Source of the DNA: an uncultured Clostridia bacterium
Lineage (GTDB): Bacteria > Bacillota > Clostridia > Oscillospirales > Ruminococcaceae
NCBI GenBank assembly: GCA_946613705.1
Contig: CAMOFU010000029.1
Coordinates: 1 to 14,904 of the forward strand
Direction: 5' to 3'
Length of the DNA stretch: 14,904 bases
The notes beneath the pieces were generated by a model, which made no database searches, had not been told where the DNA came from, and worked only from the letters and a program-made list of their open reading frames with translations. Of the stretch, positions 7,950 to 14,824 are shown in pieces. Each line of letters starts with the position of its first letter. The first letter of the stretch is position 1. The translations under genes were made by a program, and so were the position numbers.

Positions 7950-9014
7950 TTATTTATCCAGTACCTTTTTGAACAGCTCTATGAGCATGATATTATCCTC
8001 TACCGTATGGTTGCCGAGGTGCCCGACCCTTATCACGGTCTTTGCAAGATCTCCGCCGTTCGGCGTAACGAACACATCGTATTCCTTCTTGAGCGTCTCG
8101 TAGACCTCATAGGCATTGCCGTCGGGGAAATAAAGCGGTGTTACCGCATTGGAGAGCGGGTAGTCGGGCAGAGTAAGACCCGTGCCGTCCAGCCTGCTGC
8201 GGAAATCCTCCGCGACCTTCTTCATATGGGCAAGCTTGGCTTCAAGCCCCATCTCATCAACATACCTCAGCATATCCTGAAGCTCGTAGATGAGCCTTAC
8301 CGCAGGGGTGAACGGTGTCTGCCCGCGCTTGCCGTTCTCGATGTGGCTGTTGAAGTCAAAGTACATCGTCTTCGCCTTTTTGCCCTCAACGCGCTCCGTA
8401 TACATTCTGCCGCTGAGTATAACTATCGAAAGCCCGGGCGCCAGCGCCAGCGACTTCTGCGAGCTGAATATCAGTGCATCTATGCCGTGAGCCTTCATAT
8501 CTATCGGGTCGGCAAGGAACGAGCTGATCGCATCTACCACGAACAGCATACCGTTTCGTTTGCAGAACTCCGAGAGCATATTGATATCATAAAGCTGCCC
8601 TGTAGAGGTCTCGTCGATATTCACGAGAAGCCCCGTATAGCCCTTGCCGTCATGCTCCCACACCTGCTCACGGGTGAGCGCCTTGCCGTATGGCACCTTG
8701 ATAACATCGTGCTCAACTCCGTGTATCTCACATATCTGCGCAAAGCGGTGACCGAACGAGCCGCCGTCGATAACGAGCAGCTTGTCATTCTCGCCGAAGC
8801 AGTTTAAAACAGTCGCCTCCATAGCTCCCGTGCCCGAACAGGTAAGGAACACGACCTTGTCGTCCTCGCGGGCACCCGCAAGCTTTTTCAGCAGCCTCTC
8901 GCACTCCAGCACGACCTCGGAGAACTCGGGTGTCCTGAAATACGGCACCTGCTTTTTTGCGATCTCAAATGTCCTGTCATACATCTCAACAGGTCCCAGT
9001 GTAAACAGCTTCAT
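7950..9014 (-). CDS. Class V PLP aminotransferase, AEP-transaminase-like
   Basis: The product (354 residues) is a fold-type I, class V aminotransferase related to 2-aminoethylphosphonate-pyruvate and serine-glyoxylate/alanine-glyoxylate transaminases. I see TCSGTGAMEA (58-67), which contacts the PLP phosphate, NIDETSTGQL (132-141), VVDAISS (159-165) with the PLP-ring Asp161, SSQKSLALAPG (184-194) with the Schiff-base Lys187, and the C-terminal VIRVGHLGNHT carrying the substrate-carboxylate Arg. It lies 21 nt downstream of the cytidylyltransferase gene and has a strong GGAAGGAG site. In bacterial phosphonate glycan pathways, AEP transaminase is found next to or fused with the CTP:phosphonate cytidylyltransferase PntC, so this pairing suggests formation of an amino head group before nucleotidyl activation. 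PepM and phosphonopyruvate decarboxylase are not in the window. The true acceptor could be another small aldehyde or ketone. Confidence 0.9.
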   Translation of the reverse strand: MKLFTLGPVEMYDRTFEIAKKQVPYFRTPEFSEVVLECERLLKKLAGAREDDKVVFLTCSGTGAMEATVLNCFGENDKLLVIDGGSFGHRFAQICEIHGVEHDVIKVPYGKALTREQVWEHDGKGYTGLLVNIDETSTGQLYDINMLSEFCKRNGMLFVVDAISSFLADPIDMKAHGIDALIFSSQKSLALAPGLSIVILSGRMYTERVEGKKAKTMYFDFNSHIENGKRGQTPFTPAVRLIYELQDMLRYVDEMGLEAKLAHMKKVAEDFRSRLDGTGLTLPDYPLSNAVTPLYFPDGNAYEVYETLKKEYDVFVTPNGGDLAKTVIRVGHLGNHTVEDNIMLIELFKKVLDK

Positions 9015-9035
9015 TTTACAAAGACTCCTTCCGCT

Positions 9036-9755
9036 TTACTTGTCCTCAGCCTTCTCGGTCTGATCTATATAATTGAGTATCCTCTGATAATCGTCAAAAT
9101 AATCTATCTCCGACCAGAACATTCCGTCAACATCAAGGGTATGTATACGGCGGTTGTCTGCCAGCGTGTAGAGTACCTCCTCCCACCAGCAGCCGTGCTT
9201 CTGCTCGTCAATGAGCTTGTCCAGCTGCTTGCGGAACACGGGCACAAAGCTCTTCCTTATCTTGGCAAGCCCGACATACTCGCAGTCTCTCTCCTCCAGC
9301 GGGATATCCTTGCCGTATTTCTTCACGCAGTTGTTCTTTCCCAGCGCAAAGAAATAGTCGCCCGTTGCAGTGCGTGATTTGTCGCTCGCAAGTATAACGG
9401 GGCGCTCGTCGGCAAGCAGCTTGTGCAGGATATCCGTCGAGAAGAAAACGTCCGCATTCATCACTATCAGGTCATCGTCAAGCTCGTCCCTTGCGAACCA
9501 CAGCGAAGCTATACTGTTGGTAACATCATAAAACGGGTTGTAGAAGAATTTCACAGGCAGCCCGTCGAGCGCCTCATACACCTTCTCGTGCTTGTATCCC
9601 ACGCAGACTATCGGCTCGATGCCCTCGTCGAGCATCATCTCAACAGTCCTTCTTATCAGCGGCTTATCGCCGATCGGCAGTGTGCTCTTGGGTATCTCCT
9701 GTATCCTCTTGGATATTCTCGTTCCTCTTCCTGCCGCAAGCAGTACAGCTTTCAT
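9036..9755 (-). CDS. LicC/PntC-like CTP:phospho-head-group cytidylyltransferase
   Basis: This 239-residue sugar-nucleotidyltransferase-fold protein probably activates a small phospho- or phosphono-compound with CTP, releasing pyrophosphate. Motifs: LLAAGRGTRISKRIQEIPKS (5-24), the nucleotide loop with Lys23; NPFYDVTNSIASLW (73-86), typical of the phosphocholine/phosphoethanolamine/aminoethylphosphonate cytidylyltransferase group (LicC, PntC); NADV (100-103) with metal-binding Asp102; and SEIDYFDDY (215-223) with the second metal Asp218. Length matches LicC. It follows the fusion transferase gene after 18 nt, with AAAGGAAC about 10 nt before the ATG. No LicA-type kinase or choline transporter gene is present, and the next two genes encode an aminotransferase and an OCD-family enzyme. 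The substrate may therefore be an amino-bearing compound made by them rather than phosphocholine. The product would feed the LicD protein further down the operon (inference). Confidence 0.85.
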   Translation of the reverse strand: MKAVLLAAGRGTRISKRIQEIPKSTLPIGDKPLIRRTVEMMLDEGIEPIVCVGYKHEKVYEALDGLPVKFFYNPFYDVTNSIASLWFARDELDDDLIVMNADVFFSTDILHKLLADERPVILASDKSRTATGDYFFALGKNNCVKKYGKDIPLEERDCEYVGLAKIRKSFVPVFRKQLDKLIDEQKHGCWWEEVLYTLADNRRIHTLDVDGMFWSEIDYFDDYQRILNYIDQTEKAEDK

Positions 9756-9773
9756 ATCATCAGTTCCTTTCGG

Positions 9774-12101
9774 TCAGCCGCCCAGCAGGTCTTCAAACTG
9801 CCGCACGGCCTCTTTGTTATATTCAGCATAATCAACGTTCATAGCCTTCACCTCGCCGCGCATGAACGCTTCCATTCCCTCGCAGATGCCGTCCGCATTG
9901 CAGGGCACCATATAGCCGCCGTGCTTCTCCAGAAAGCTCCTCGGCCCCGCGATATCGGTCGATACCACAGGTATGCCCAGCGTATCGGCTTCGAGCATCG
10001 TCAGCCCGAGCGCCTCGTAGCGCGAGGAAAGCACGAACAGGTCGCACTTTTTCAGCACGGGCATCGGGTTATACATCGTCTTGATAAGTATTATCTTATC
10101 AGCAGCGGGCGAGGCTTCCGCCAGCGCCTTTGTTCTGCCGTAGAGCTTGCCGTAGCCGCCAATGATTATCAGCCTGCTGTCGGGGTGCTTTTCGGCAAAC
10201 CGCCCGAACGCTTCTATAAGCATATCGTGACCCTTCTCGTGAGAGAACCGTCCGATATTGATTATCTTCACGGTATCGCTGTCGAGTATCTCCCGAAGCT
10301 GCTCCAACTCGATGTTGGCTCTTGTCACACTGTCGAATTGCAGTTCCCTCTCCGCCCTCGCGCGGATATGCTCATAGGAGTGGCAGTTGTAAACCACCTT
10401 GATATTATCCGTCCGCCCGCTTATCTCCGAGGTCGGCTTCACCATTCCCTCGGTCACGACCGCAACGTTTGTATAGCTGTTATATGCCTTTTTGAGTGAT
10501 AGCCGATGCTGGTTGTTCTTGGTCGCCAGCTCCTGCACCATATCGCTGTGTACGAATATCGTCGATGGGCAGCCGAACTCACGGAAAAGGTGTATCATAT
10601 TCTTTCCGTAGCCCTGATACTGCACGATGTGGTCAAAGTCCAGCCCGTAAAAGAACTTCCTTGCCTCCCGCCTGCACATCTTCTCTATGCTGCGGCAGGC
10701 AAAGCCCATGTTCAGCTTATAGAACAGCGCCTGAGCGAAAGCCTCGGAAATGGTATACTGCGGCTTGGTGCTCATCGGGAACACGTTTATATCCCTCGGG
10801 ATAAGATTGCAGCGCAGAGGGTCCTTCCTCAGCGTCGGCTGCTGGAAGGTCACGAAGTATCGGCGCTTGGAAGCGTCAAGATTCTCGATCAGATTGAGTG
10901 CCGCGGTGGTGATGCCGTTCTTGGAAAGGTCACCCGTGAAGATCAGCACGTTCTGCTTGGAGTGATCGTATATCCTCTCCTCATTGCAGACCTTCTCGCC
11001 GTCGATCACGCGCTTTAATATGCACTCAGCCGCCTCGGGTCTTTCATAGGTGCAGTAGCGCTTTATGAACTCGGTATCGTCATACTCCTTGGGACGGCGC
11101 AGCTCGTTCACAAGCGACGGCACATCCCTCACCTTCGGGAAGGGCAGCTCGTCCAGCGAGATATACATACCGCGCTCGGCTATATAGTCCTCCTCGTCAT
11201 ATGCAAAGAGTATTATCTTCTTGCCCGTATTCGCAAAATCATAGAACACGCTCGAATAGTCGGTTATCAGCCCGTCGGCGGAATTGAGCACCTCATACGG
11301 GTCAAAGCCCGCTTTCATCGGGATAATATGCTTATACTGCGAGTAATCGAAATCCGCGCTCATGAACGGGTGCAGCTTTGCGATGATGACCTCGTCATCT
11401 GTGAGCAGACTGTCAAGCTCGCGCATATAATCCTTCAGTATCCCCAGCTGATCCTCGGTCTTGACCCTTGCCATATTCCCGCGCCATGTGGGCATATACA
11501 CAAAGACCCTTTTGCCCTCAAGACCGATAGCCTTTACGGTCTCTGCCGCTTTTTTCTTATCAAAGAAGATGCAGTTCCTCGGATAGCCCTCGTTGAGCAC
11601 GGTGCCCTTGAAAACTCCGTCCAGCATAAACGAGCCGATCATCTTCTCTTTCATATACTCATTCGGGTACAGCAGGAAATCGGAAAACAGCAGATTGCGC
11701 TGTATATTCCCCATCGCGTAGACATCGCCCGCGACCTCTCTGCCCATGACCTTGAGCGGTGTGCCGTGCCAGGTGTTGAGTATCACCTGACCCTCCTTTT
11801 TGATATACCGCGTCGTGAACGAGGTATCGGTGATAAGGTACTTTGCCTTGGCAAGCAGCCTGAAATACCTGCCCGACATTATCCTCACGGTCTTCACGTT
11901 CTTCACGCCGTACTGACCGAGCAGCCCGTCTATCCGCTCCTTCTTTTCCTGCGCATACACAAGATATATTTTGAACCTGCTGCTGTAATCCCTGTCAAGC
12001 AGCTTCAGCAGCGTAAAGATATTTCCTGCCAGGTCCTGCCCGTGCTTCGATTCGAGCAGTATTATCCTGTCGTCTATCCTTGCGTGATAGTATCTGTTCA
12101 C
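9774..12101 (-). CDS. Fusion of CDP-glycerol glycerophosphotransferase and GT4 glycosyltransferase
   Basis: The two-domain cytoplasmic enzyme (775 residues from this start) probably adds glycerol-phosphate and a sugar alternately to the growing polymer. Domain 1 (about 1-375) is TagB/TagF-type: RIDDRIILLESKHGQDLAGN (8-27), TWHGTP (110-115) with catalytic His112, AKLHP (241-245) and TDYSS (280-284) for CDP-glycerol binding. Domain 2 (about 383-775) is a GT-B family 4 glycosyltransferase: NIGRFSHEKG (615-624) and RYEALGLTMLEADTLG (694-709) containing EX7E (Glu696, Glu704). The only canonical start between the last in-frame stop and the domain is the GTG at 12099-12101, and it lacks a ribosome binding site. 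The frame stays open upstream, and an ATC at 12156-12158 sits 8 nt after GGAGG, giving 794 residues. The true start may be there (see findings). It overlaps the tagD end in that case. Sugar donor unknown. Confidence 0.9.
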   Translation of the reverse strand: MNRYYHARIDDRIILLESKHGQDLAGNIFTLLKLLDRDYSSRFKIYLVYAQEKKERIDGLLGQYGVKNVKTVRIMSGRYFRLLAKAKYLITDTSFTTRYIKKEGQVILNTWHGTPLKVMGREVAGDVYAMGNIQRNLLFSDFLLYPNEYMKEKMIGSFMLDGVFKGTVLNEGYPRNCIFFDKKKAAETVKAIGLEGKRVFVYMPTWRGNMARVKTEDQLGILKDYMRELDSLLTDDEVIIAKLHPFMSADFDYSQYKHIIPMKAGFDPYEVLNSADGLITDYSSVFYDFANTGKKIILFAYDEEDYIAERGMYISLDELPFPKVRDVPSLVNELRRPKEYDDTEFIKRYCTYERPEAAECILKRVIDGEKVCNEERIYDHSKQNVLIFTGDLSKNGITTAALNLIENLDASKRRYFVTFQQPTLRKDPLRCNLIPRDINVFPMSTKPQYTISEAFAQALFYKLNMGFACRSIEKMCRREARKFFYGLDFDHIVQYQGYGKNMIHLFREFGCPSTIFVHSDMVQELATKNNQHRLSLKKAYNSYTNVAVVTEGMVKPTSEISGRTDNIKVVYNCHSYEHIRARAERELQFDSVTRANIELEQLREILDSDTVKIINIGRFSHEKGHDMLIEAFGRFAEKHPDSRLIIIGGYGKLYGRTKALAEASPAADKIILIKTMYNPMPVLKKCDLFVLSSRYEALGLTMLEADTLGIPVVSTDIAGPRSFLEKHGGYMVPCNADGICEGMEAFMRGEVKAMNVDYAEYNKEAVRQFEDLLGG

Positions 12102-12150
12102 ATAGTAGGTATTGGCGATCGCTTCCTTGAAGCACTGCTTTAAATACTTT

Positions 12151-12570
12151 TTATTGATCGTTGTCGCCTCCGTTTTTGCCTGTCATTTTCAGGTCGCTCT
12201 TTATCTGTGTGGTCGAGATCTCGGGCGTTCTCGGCAGATAGACCACCTCGCAGATATCCGCAAGGTCATCGAACCTGCCCTCCCAGTCGTCGCCCATAAC
12301 GAAGGTGTCTATCCTGAACTCCTTGATATCGGAACGCTTCTGCTCCCAGCTTTCCTCGGGTATAACAAGGTCCACATACCTGATGGCTTCGAGCAGGCTC
12401 TTCCGCTTCTCATACGAAAAGTAGCATTTTTTATGCTTTTCGTTCCAGTTGAATTCATCTGTCGAGAGCGCGACGATAAGATAATCTCCCAGCGCCTTGG
12501 CTCTTCTGAGCAGATTGATGTGCCCGTAATGCAGCAGGTCATAGGTGCCGTAGGTTATGATCTTTTTCAT
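12151..12570 (-). CDS. tagD: Glycerol-3-phosphate cytidylyltransferase TagD
   Basis: TagD makes CDP-glycerol and pyrophosphate from CTP and sn-glycerol-3-phosphate, supplying the donor for the glycerophosphotransferases in this locus. The 139-residue product follows the B. subtilis TagD pattern closely: ITYGTYDLLHYGH with the HxGH motif at His14-His17, LIVALSTDEFN (31-41), VMGDDWEGRFD (91-101) and YLPRTPEISTTQIK (111-124), equivalent to the RTEGISTT nucleotide-binding loop with Pro-Glu in place of Glu-Gly. A longer frame starts from a TTG at 12639, but the ATG at 12568-12570 is chosen because it matches the family N-terminus and is preceded by AGGTGAG (12578-12584) at 7 nt. It is the first gene behind its own exact-consensus promoter. 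Its TAA lies at 12151-12153, next to the GGAGG that may drive the following gene. Function is secure. Confidence 0.96.
   Translation of the reverse strand: MKKIITYGTYDLLHYGHINLLRRAKALGDYLIVALSTDEFNWNEKHKKCYFSYEKRKSLLEAIRYVDLVIPEESWEQKRSDIKEFRIDTFVMGDDWEGRFDDLADICEVVYLPRTPEISTTQIKSDLKMTGKNGGDNDQ
12156..12171 (-). promoter_or_regulatory. GGAGG ribosome binding site followed by an ATC codon
   Basis: On the minus strand, GGAGG (12167-12171) is followed after 8 nt by ATC (12156-12158), in frame with the glycerophosphotransferase-GT4 fusion. No ATG, GTG or TTG occurs in this frame between the upstream TGA and the GTG at 12101. The spacing is ideal for initiation at this ATC, or possibly at the ACG before it. 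Confidence 0.55.
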
Positions 12571-12657
12571 TTTTGTTCTCACCTGTCTTGTGATATTCTG
12601 TTTGCCGTGCCTGCTGCGGGCATAAAGCGCCCGATACAAAGCAGCACACTCCTATAT
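12571..12657 (-). other. tagD 5' leader with a small hairpin
   Basis: This is the roughly 80-nt leader between the predicted start site and tagD. It contains one short stem-loop at 12617-12633 (CGGGC stem, 7-nt loop, GCCCG) and ends in the AGGTGAG ribosome binding site. The hairpin has no U-tract, so it is not an intrinsic terminator. I see no recognisable riboswitch or T-box sequence. It may only affect RNA stability. Confidence 0.4.
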
Positions 12658-12686
12658 ATTATAAAGAATTATCTCATGATTGTCAA
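12658..12686 (-). promoter_or_regulatory. Exact-consensus sigma-A promoter for the tagD operon
   Basis: On the minus strand, TTGACA (12681-12686) is followed after exactly 17 nt by TATAAT (12658-12663). Transcription should start near 12651, giving a leader of about 80 nt before the tagD ATG. All eleven genes from tagD to the exporter ATPase are closely spaced with no obvious internal terminator, so this promoter could serve the whole set. The spacer is AT-rich. No operator was identified. Confidence 0.9.
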
Positions 12687-12708
12687 TGACTGTTCCTACA
12701 AATATAGC

Positions 12709-13848
12709 TTACAAAGAAACCCCTATTATGTCTAAAATTCGCTCTGATGCGTTGCCCGCCTGACAGCTGTTGACAAGCTCGTTCACGCTTTGGCGCTCGC
12801 TTGCAAAGCCGTCCTTCCCTTCCGCTGCCGAAACGACAAAGCTCACCAGATCATCAAAGCTGCGCAGCTTCCTGCCCGCCATCAGCACCTCGGGGTCATC
12901 TACCGTAAAGCCGCGCTCGTCGGCATATCTGTCTATATCATCGAGCGTGAAGCCTATCGGCCTGTCAAGCAGCAGATAGTCGAAATACACCGACGAATAA
13001 TCGGTTATCAGCGCTGTGCTGCGCTTCATCAGATCATAGATATCCATTCCCTGATGCTCGAGCGCACGCTGCGAGGTGTGCATCACATTTTTAAGCCCCT
13101 TTATCCCGTTCACATTGTCCTGCATCGGGTGGTGCTTTATAAGCAGCTTATAGCCGCATTCGCCAAGCATATCGTCCAGCTCGCGCAGCTGCTCCTCTGT
13201 CTCTATCAGGGGAAGCCCCGTCTCGTTCTCGAGCCGTGCATTCTCACTGCCGAGCCTGCGCGACGAACGGTAGGTCGGCAGCCAGAGTATCAGCTTCTTT
13301 CTGCGGGTATCCTTCACGAAAAGCTTGTCGTCCCTCGGCTGCCCCGTTAGCAGCACCTTGTCCTCGCTCACTCCGAAGCACCTCTGCATAACTTCCGAGA
13401 AGAACGGCGAGGTCGCTATCGTATAATCAAAATAACACTTTCCGTCGAACTTCACGCCCTTTTCGAGCGCAGCGACGGATTTGAGAGGCATTCCGTGCCA
13501 CAGGTTCACGACCGTCTGCTTCTTCGTCGGCTTCACGGGGAATTTGCCGAACGAATAGAACATATAGCTGCACCGAAAAAACCTCCTGAGCGCTCCCCTC
13601 GTGCCGATGAACTTCACGTTCTCGGGAGCCTGTGCCTTCCATTCCCTGTGATCGCAGCAGCTGCATACTATCTTGTACTTGCTGTTATAGCCCTGCTCTG
13701 TCAGATGGTCATAGAGGGCTTTTGCGTTGTCCCGAAAGCCAAGGTTTGAATAGATCAATATAAGCTTTTTATCCTTAGGCACAAGCTTGTTGACGAGTGT
13801 GAGCGGTGCCGCCAGCTTTTTGAGCAAGGATCTTATACCCATAATCAT
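12709..13848 (-). CDS. CDP-glycerol:polyglycerophosphate glycerophosphotransferase, TagB/TagF family
   Basis: This single-domain enzyme (379 residues) transfers glycerol-phosphate from CDP-glycerol to a glycan or polyglycerol-phosphate acceptor at the inner face of the membrane. Visible motifs are NLWHGMPLKS (115-124) with catalytic His118, LPTYR (190-194), KHHP (238-241) and ITDYSSVYFDY (281-291), which bind the donor phosphates. A basic/hydrophobic N-terminus (IRSLLKKLAAPLTLVNKL) may be a peripheral membrane anchor, as in TagF. The start ATG overlaps the TGA of the GT2 gene (ATGA, 13845-13848). An alternative ATG at 13842 has slightly better spacing to the purine-rich AAGAGAAG. The size favours a TagB-like primase or a short polymerase, and motifs alone cannot decide. 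The gene ends 23 nt before the second promoter and has no evident terminator, so read-through into tagD is likely. Confidence 0.93.
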   Translation of the reverse strand: MIMGIRSLLKKLAAPLTLVNKLVPKDKKLILIYSNLGFRDNAKALYDHLTEQGYNSKYKIVCSCCDHREWKAQAPENVKFIGTRGALRRFFRCSYMFYSFGKFPVKPTKKQTVVNLWHGMPLKSVAALEKGVKFDGKCYFDYTIATSPFFSEVMQRCFGVSEDKVLLTGQPRDDKLFVKDTRRKKLILWLPTYRSSRRLGSENARLENETGLPLIETEEQLRELDDMLGECGYKLLIKHHPMQDNVNGIKGLKNVMHTSQRALEHQGMDIYDLMKRSTALITDYSSVYFDYLLLDRPIGFTLDDIDRYADERGFTVDDPEVLMAGRKLRSFDDLVSFVVSAAEGKDGFASERQSVNELVNSCQAGNASERILDIIGVSL

Positions 13849-14672
13849 CTTCTCTTTCGCAAAAAATTTTTATACAGCTTTTCCCGCACAGACACGGGCG
13901 AAAGCGCAAACACTGCAAATGCAGACATTCTTTTCAGATACTCAGCCCGCGAGCAGAACCCTCTGCCGAGCTTGAACCTTTCCATTTTACGCGCACAGCC
14001 GAGATATCCCTTGCCGCCGCGCCGTGCATACATACCGCCGCCCGTTCTCATCAGCAGCAGCGGTCTGGCTATATTGTGCCCCTTAGCACCGCCCGAGAGC
14101 AGCTTTACCCACAGCTGGTAATCCTCAAAATATCTGTAGTCCTCATAGCCGCCCGCCTTCATTACCACGCTCCGCCTGAACATCACGCAGGGGTGGTTGA
14201 ACGGGTTGCGGGTCCTTGCATACGCAAGTATCTCCTTGTGAGACACGGGAAGCGTTTTATAGACCTTGACCGACGCAGGGTCATTCTCGAACTCTCCCAC
14301 CGTTGCAGAGCAGATATCGGAGCCGTGACGCTCCATCGACCTCAGCTGCAGCTCACACCTCTCGGGCAGCGAGATGTCATCGGAATCCATTCTCGCCACG
14401 AACTCGTACCTGCACTGCTCGAGCCCTGCATCGAGCGCACCCGCAAGCCCTCTGTTCTCTGCCAGCCTGACGATATCGAACAGTCCTTCGTTGTTCGACT
14501 CAAAGCGGTAGATCTCCCGCTCCAGCTCGGCGGTCAGCGGTCCGTCGCACACTATCACGAACTGATCGGGCTTTACGGTCTGCGAGAGCATACTCTGCAC
14601 AGCCTTCCCGAAAAACTCAGCCCGCTCCTTTCCGTAGACGGACATCAGCACACAGTATTTATTCAAAGCCAT
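13845..14672 (-). CDS. GT2 family glycosyltransferase
   Basis: The product (275 residues) is a GT-A fold, family 2 inverting glycosyltransferase that moves a sugar from a nucleotide donor to a lipid-linked acceptor at the cytoplasmic face. Motifs in order: VLMSVYGKE (8-16), the first donor strand; VCDGP (41-45); RMDSDD (94-99), the metal-binding DxD; NHPCVMFRR (159-167); and YFEDYQLWVKL (181-191) with the catalytic-base ED pair. This set resembles AmsE-type exopolysaccharide transferases. The basic C-terminus (REKLYKNFLRKRR) may aid membrane association. The ATG at 14670-14672 is unambiguous: AAGGAGG (14680-14686) lies exactly 7 nt upstream, and a promoter and leader precede it, so this is the first gene of its transcription unit. 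Its TGA overlaps the next start. Donor and acceptor sugars cannot be read from the sequence. Confidence 0.92.
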   Translation of the reverse strand: MALNKYCVLMSVYGKERAEFFGKAVQSMLSQTVKPDQFVIVCDGPLTAELEREIYRFESNNEGLFDIVRLAENRGLAGALDAGLEQCRYEFVARMDSDDISLPERCELQLRSMERHGSDICSATVGEFENDPASVKVYKTLPVSHKEILAYARTRNPFNHPCVMFRRSVVMKAGGYEDYRYFEDYQLWVKLLSGGAKGHNIARPLLLMRTGGGMYARRGGKGYLGCARKMERFKLGRGFCSRAEYLKRMSAFAVFALSPVSVREKLYKNFLRKRR

Positions 14673-14715
14673 AAGCCCGCCTCCTTCACGGCACCGCGGA
14701 CAGAAATGCCGTATT

Positions 14716-14739
14716 GCATATATACATATCGCATATATA
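14716..14739 (-). repeat. 9-bp direct repeats in the GT2 leader
   Basis: Two copies of gcatatata (plus-strand 14716-14724 and 14731-14739) are spaced 15 bp start to start. They lie in the first 20-odd transcribed bases after the promoter at 14744-14772. They could be an operator for a regulator or a simple AT-rich coincidence. The surrounding sequence is strongly biased to A/T, which lowers confidence. Confidence 0.4.
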
Positions 14740-14743
14740 GTTG

Positions 14744-14772
14744 ATTATACCACATCTCCGCCGATATGTCAA
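14744..14772 (-). promoter_or_regulatory. Exact-consensus extended -10 promoter for the GT2 gene
   Basis: On the minus strand, TTGACA (14767-14772), a 17-nt spacer and TATAAT (14744-14749) form a perfect housekeeping promoter. A TG one base before the -10 hexamer (TGGTATAAT) also makes it an extended -10 promoter. The start site should be near 14737, about 64 nt before the GT2 start codon. The region directly upstream of the -35, where an AT-rich UP element would normally sit, is instead the GC-rich tandem repeat. Confidence 0.9.
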
Positions 14773-14774
14773 GA

Positions 14775-14824
14775 AATCGTGAGCCGCAGCGCGGCGCGCA
14801 ATCGTGAGCCGCAGCGCGGCGCGC
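14775..14824. repeat. Two exact 25-bp tandem repeats with internal hairpins
   Basis: Two identical, directly adjacent 25-bp units (14775-14799 and 14800-14824) begin aatcgtgagc on the plus strand. Each carries a small perfect inverted repeat, GCCGC-AGC-GCGGC, and ends in GGCGCGC. The array starts 2 bp upstream of the -35 element of the GT2 promoter. A third copy begins with aat at 14825 and then diverges. The units are much richer in GC than the leader beside them. No spacers are present, so this is not a CRISPR. Confidence 0.85.

Noticed and set aside
7950..9755. Complete phosphonate biosynthesis cluster
   Set aside because: No PepM or phosphonopyruvate decarboxylase is encoded in the window; only the late-acting candidates are present, so it stays a hypothesis.
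12617..12633. Hairpin in the tagD leader as a terminator or riboswitch
   Set aside because: Short stem, no U-tract and no conserved riboswitch core that I can see.
12571..12639. N-terminal extension of TagD from a TTG at 12639
   Set aside because: The family starts exactly at the internal MKK, which has its own AGGTGAG site. The extension lies in the leader just after the predicted transcription start.
14775..14824. CRISPR-like array
   Set aside because: The two copies are directly adjacent without spacers, and no cas genes are nearby.
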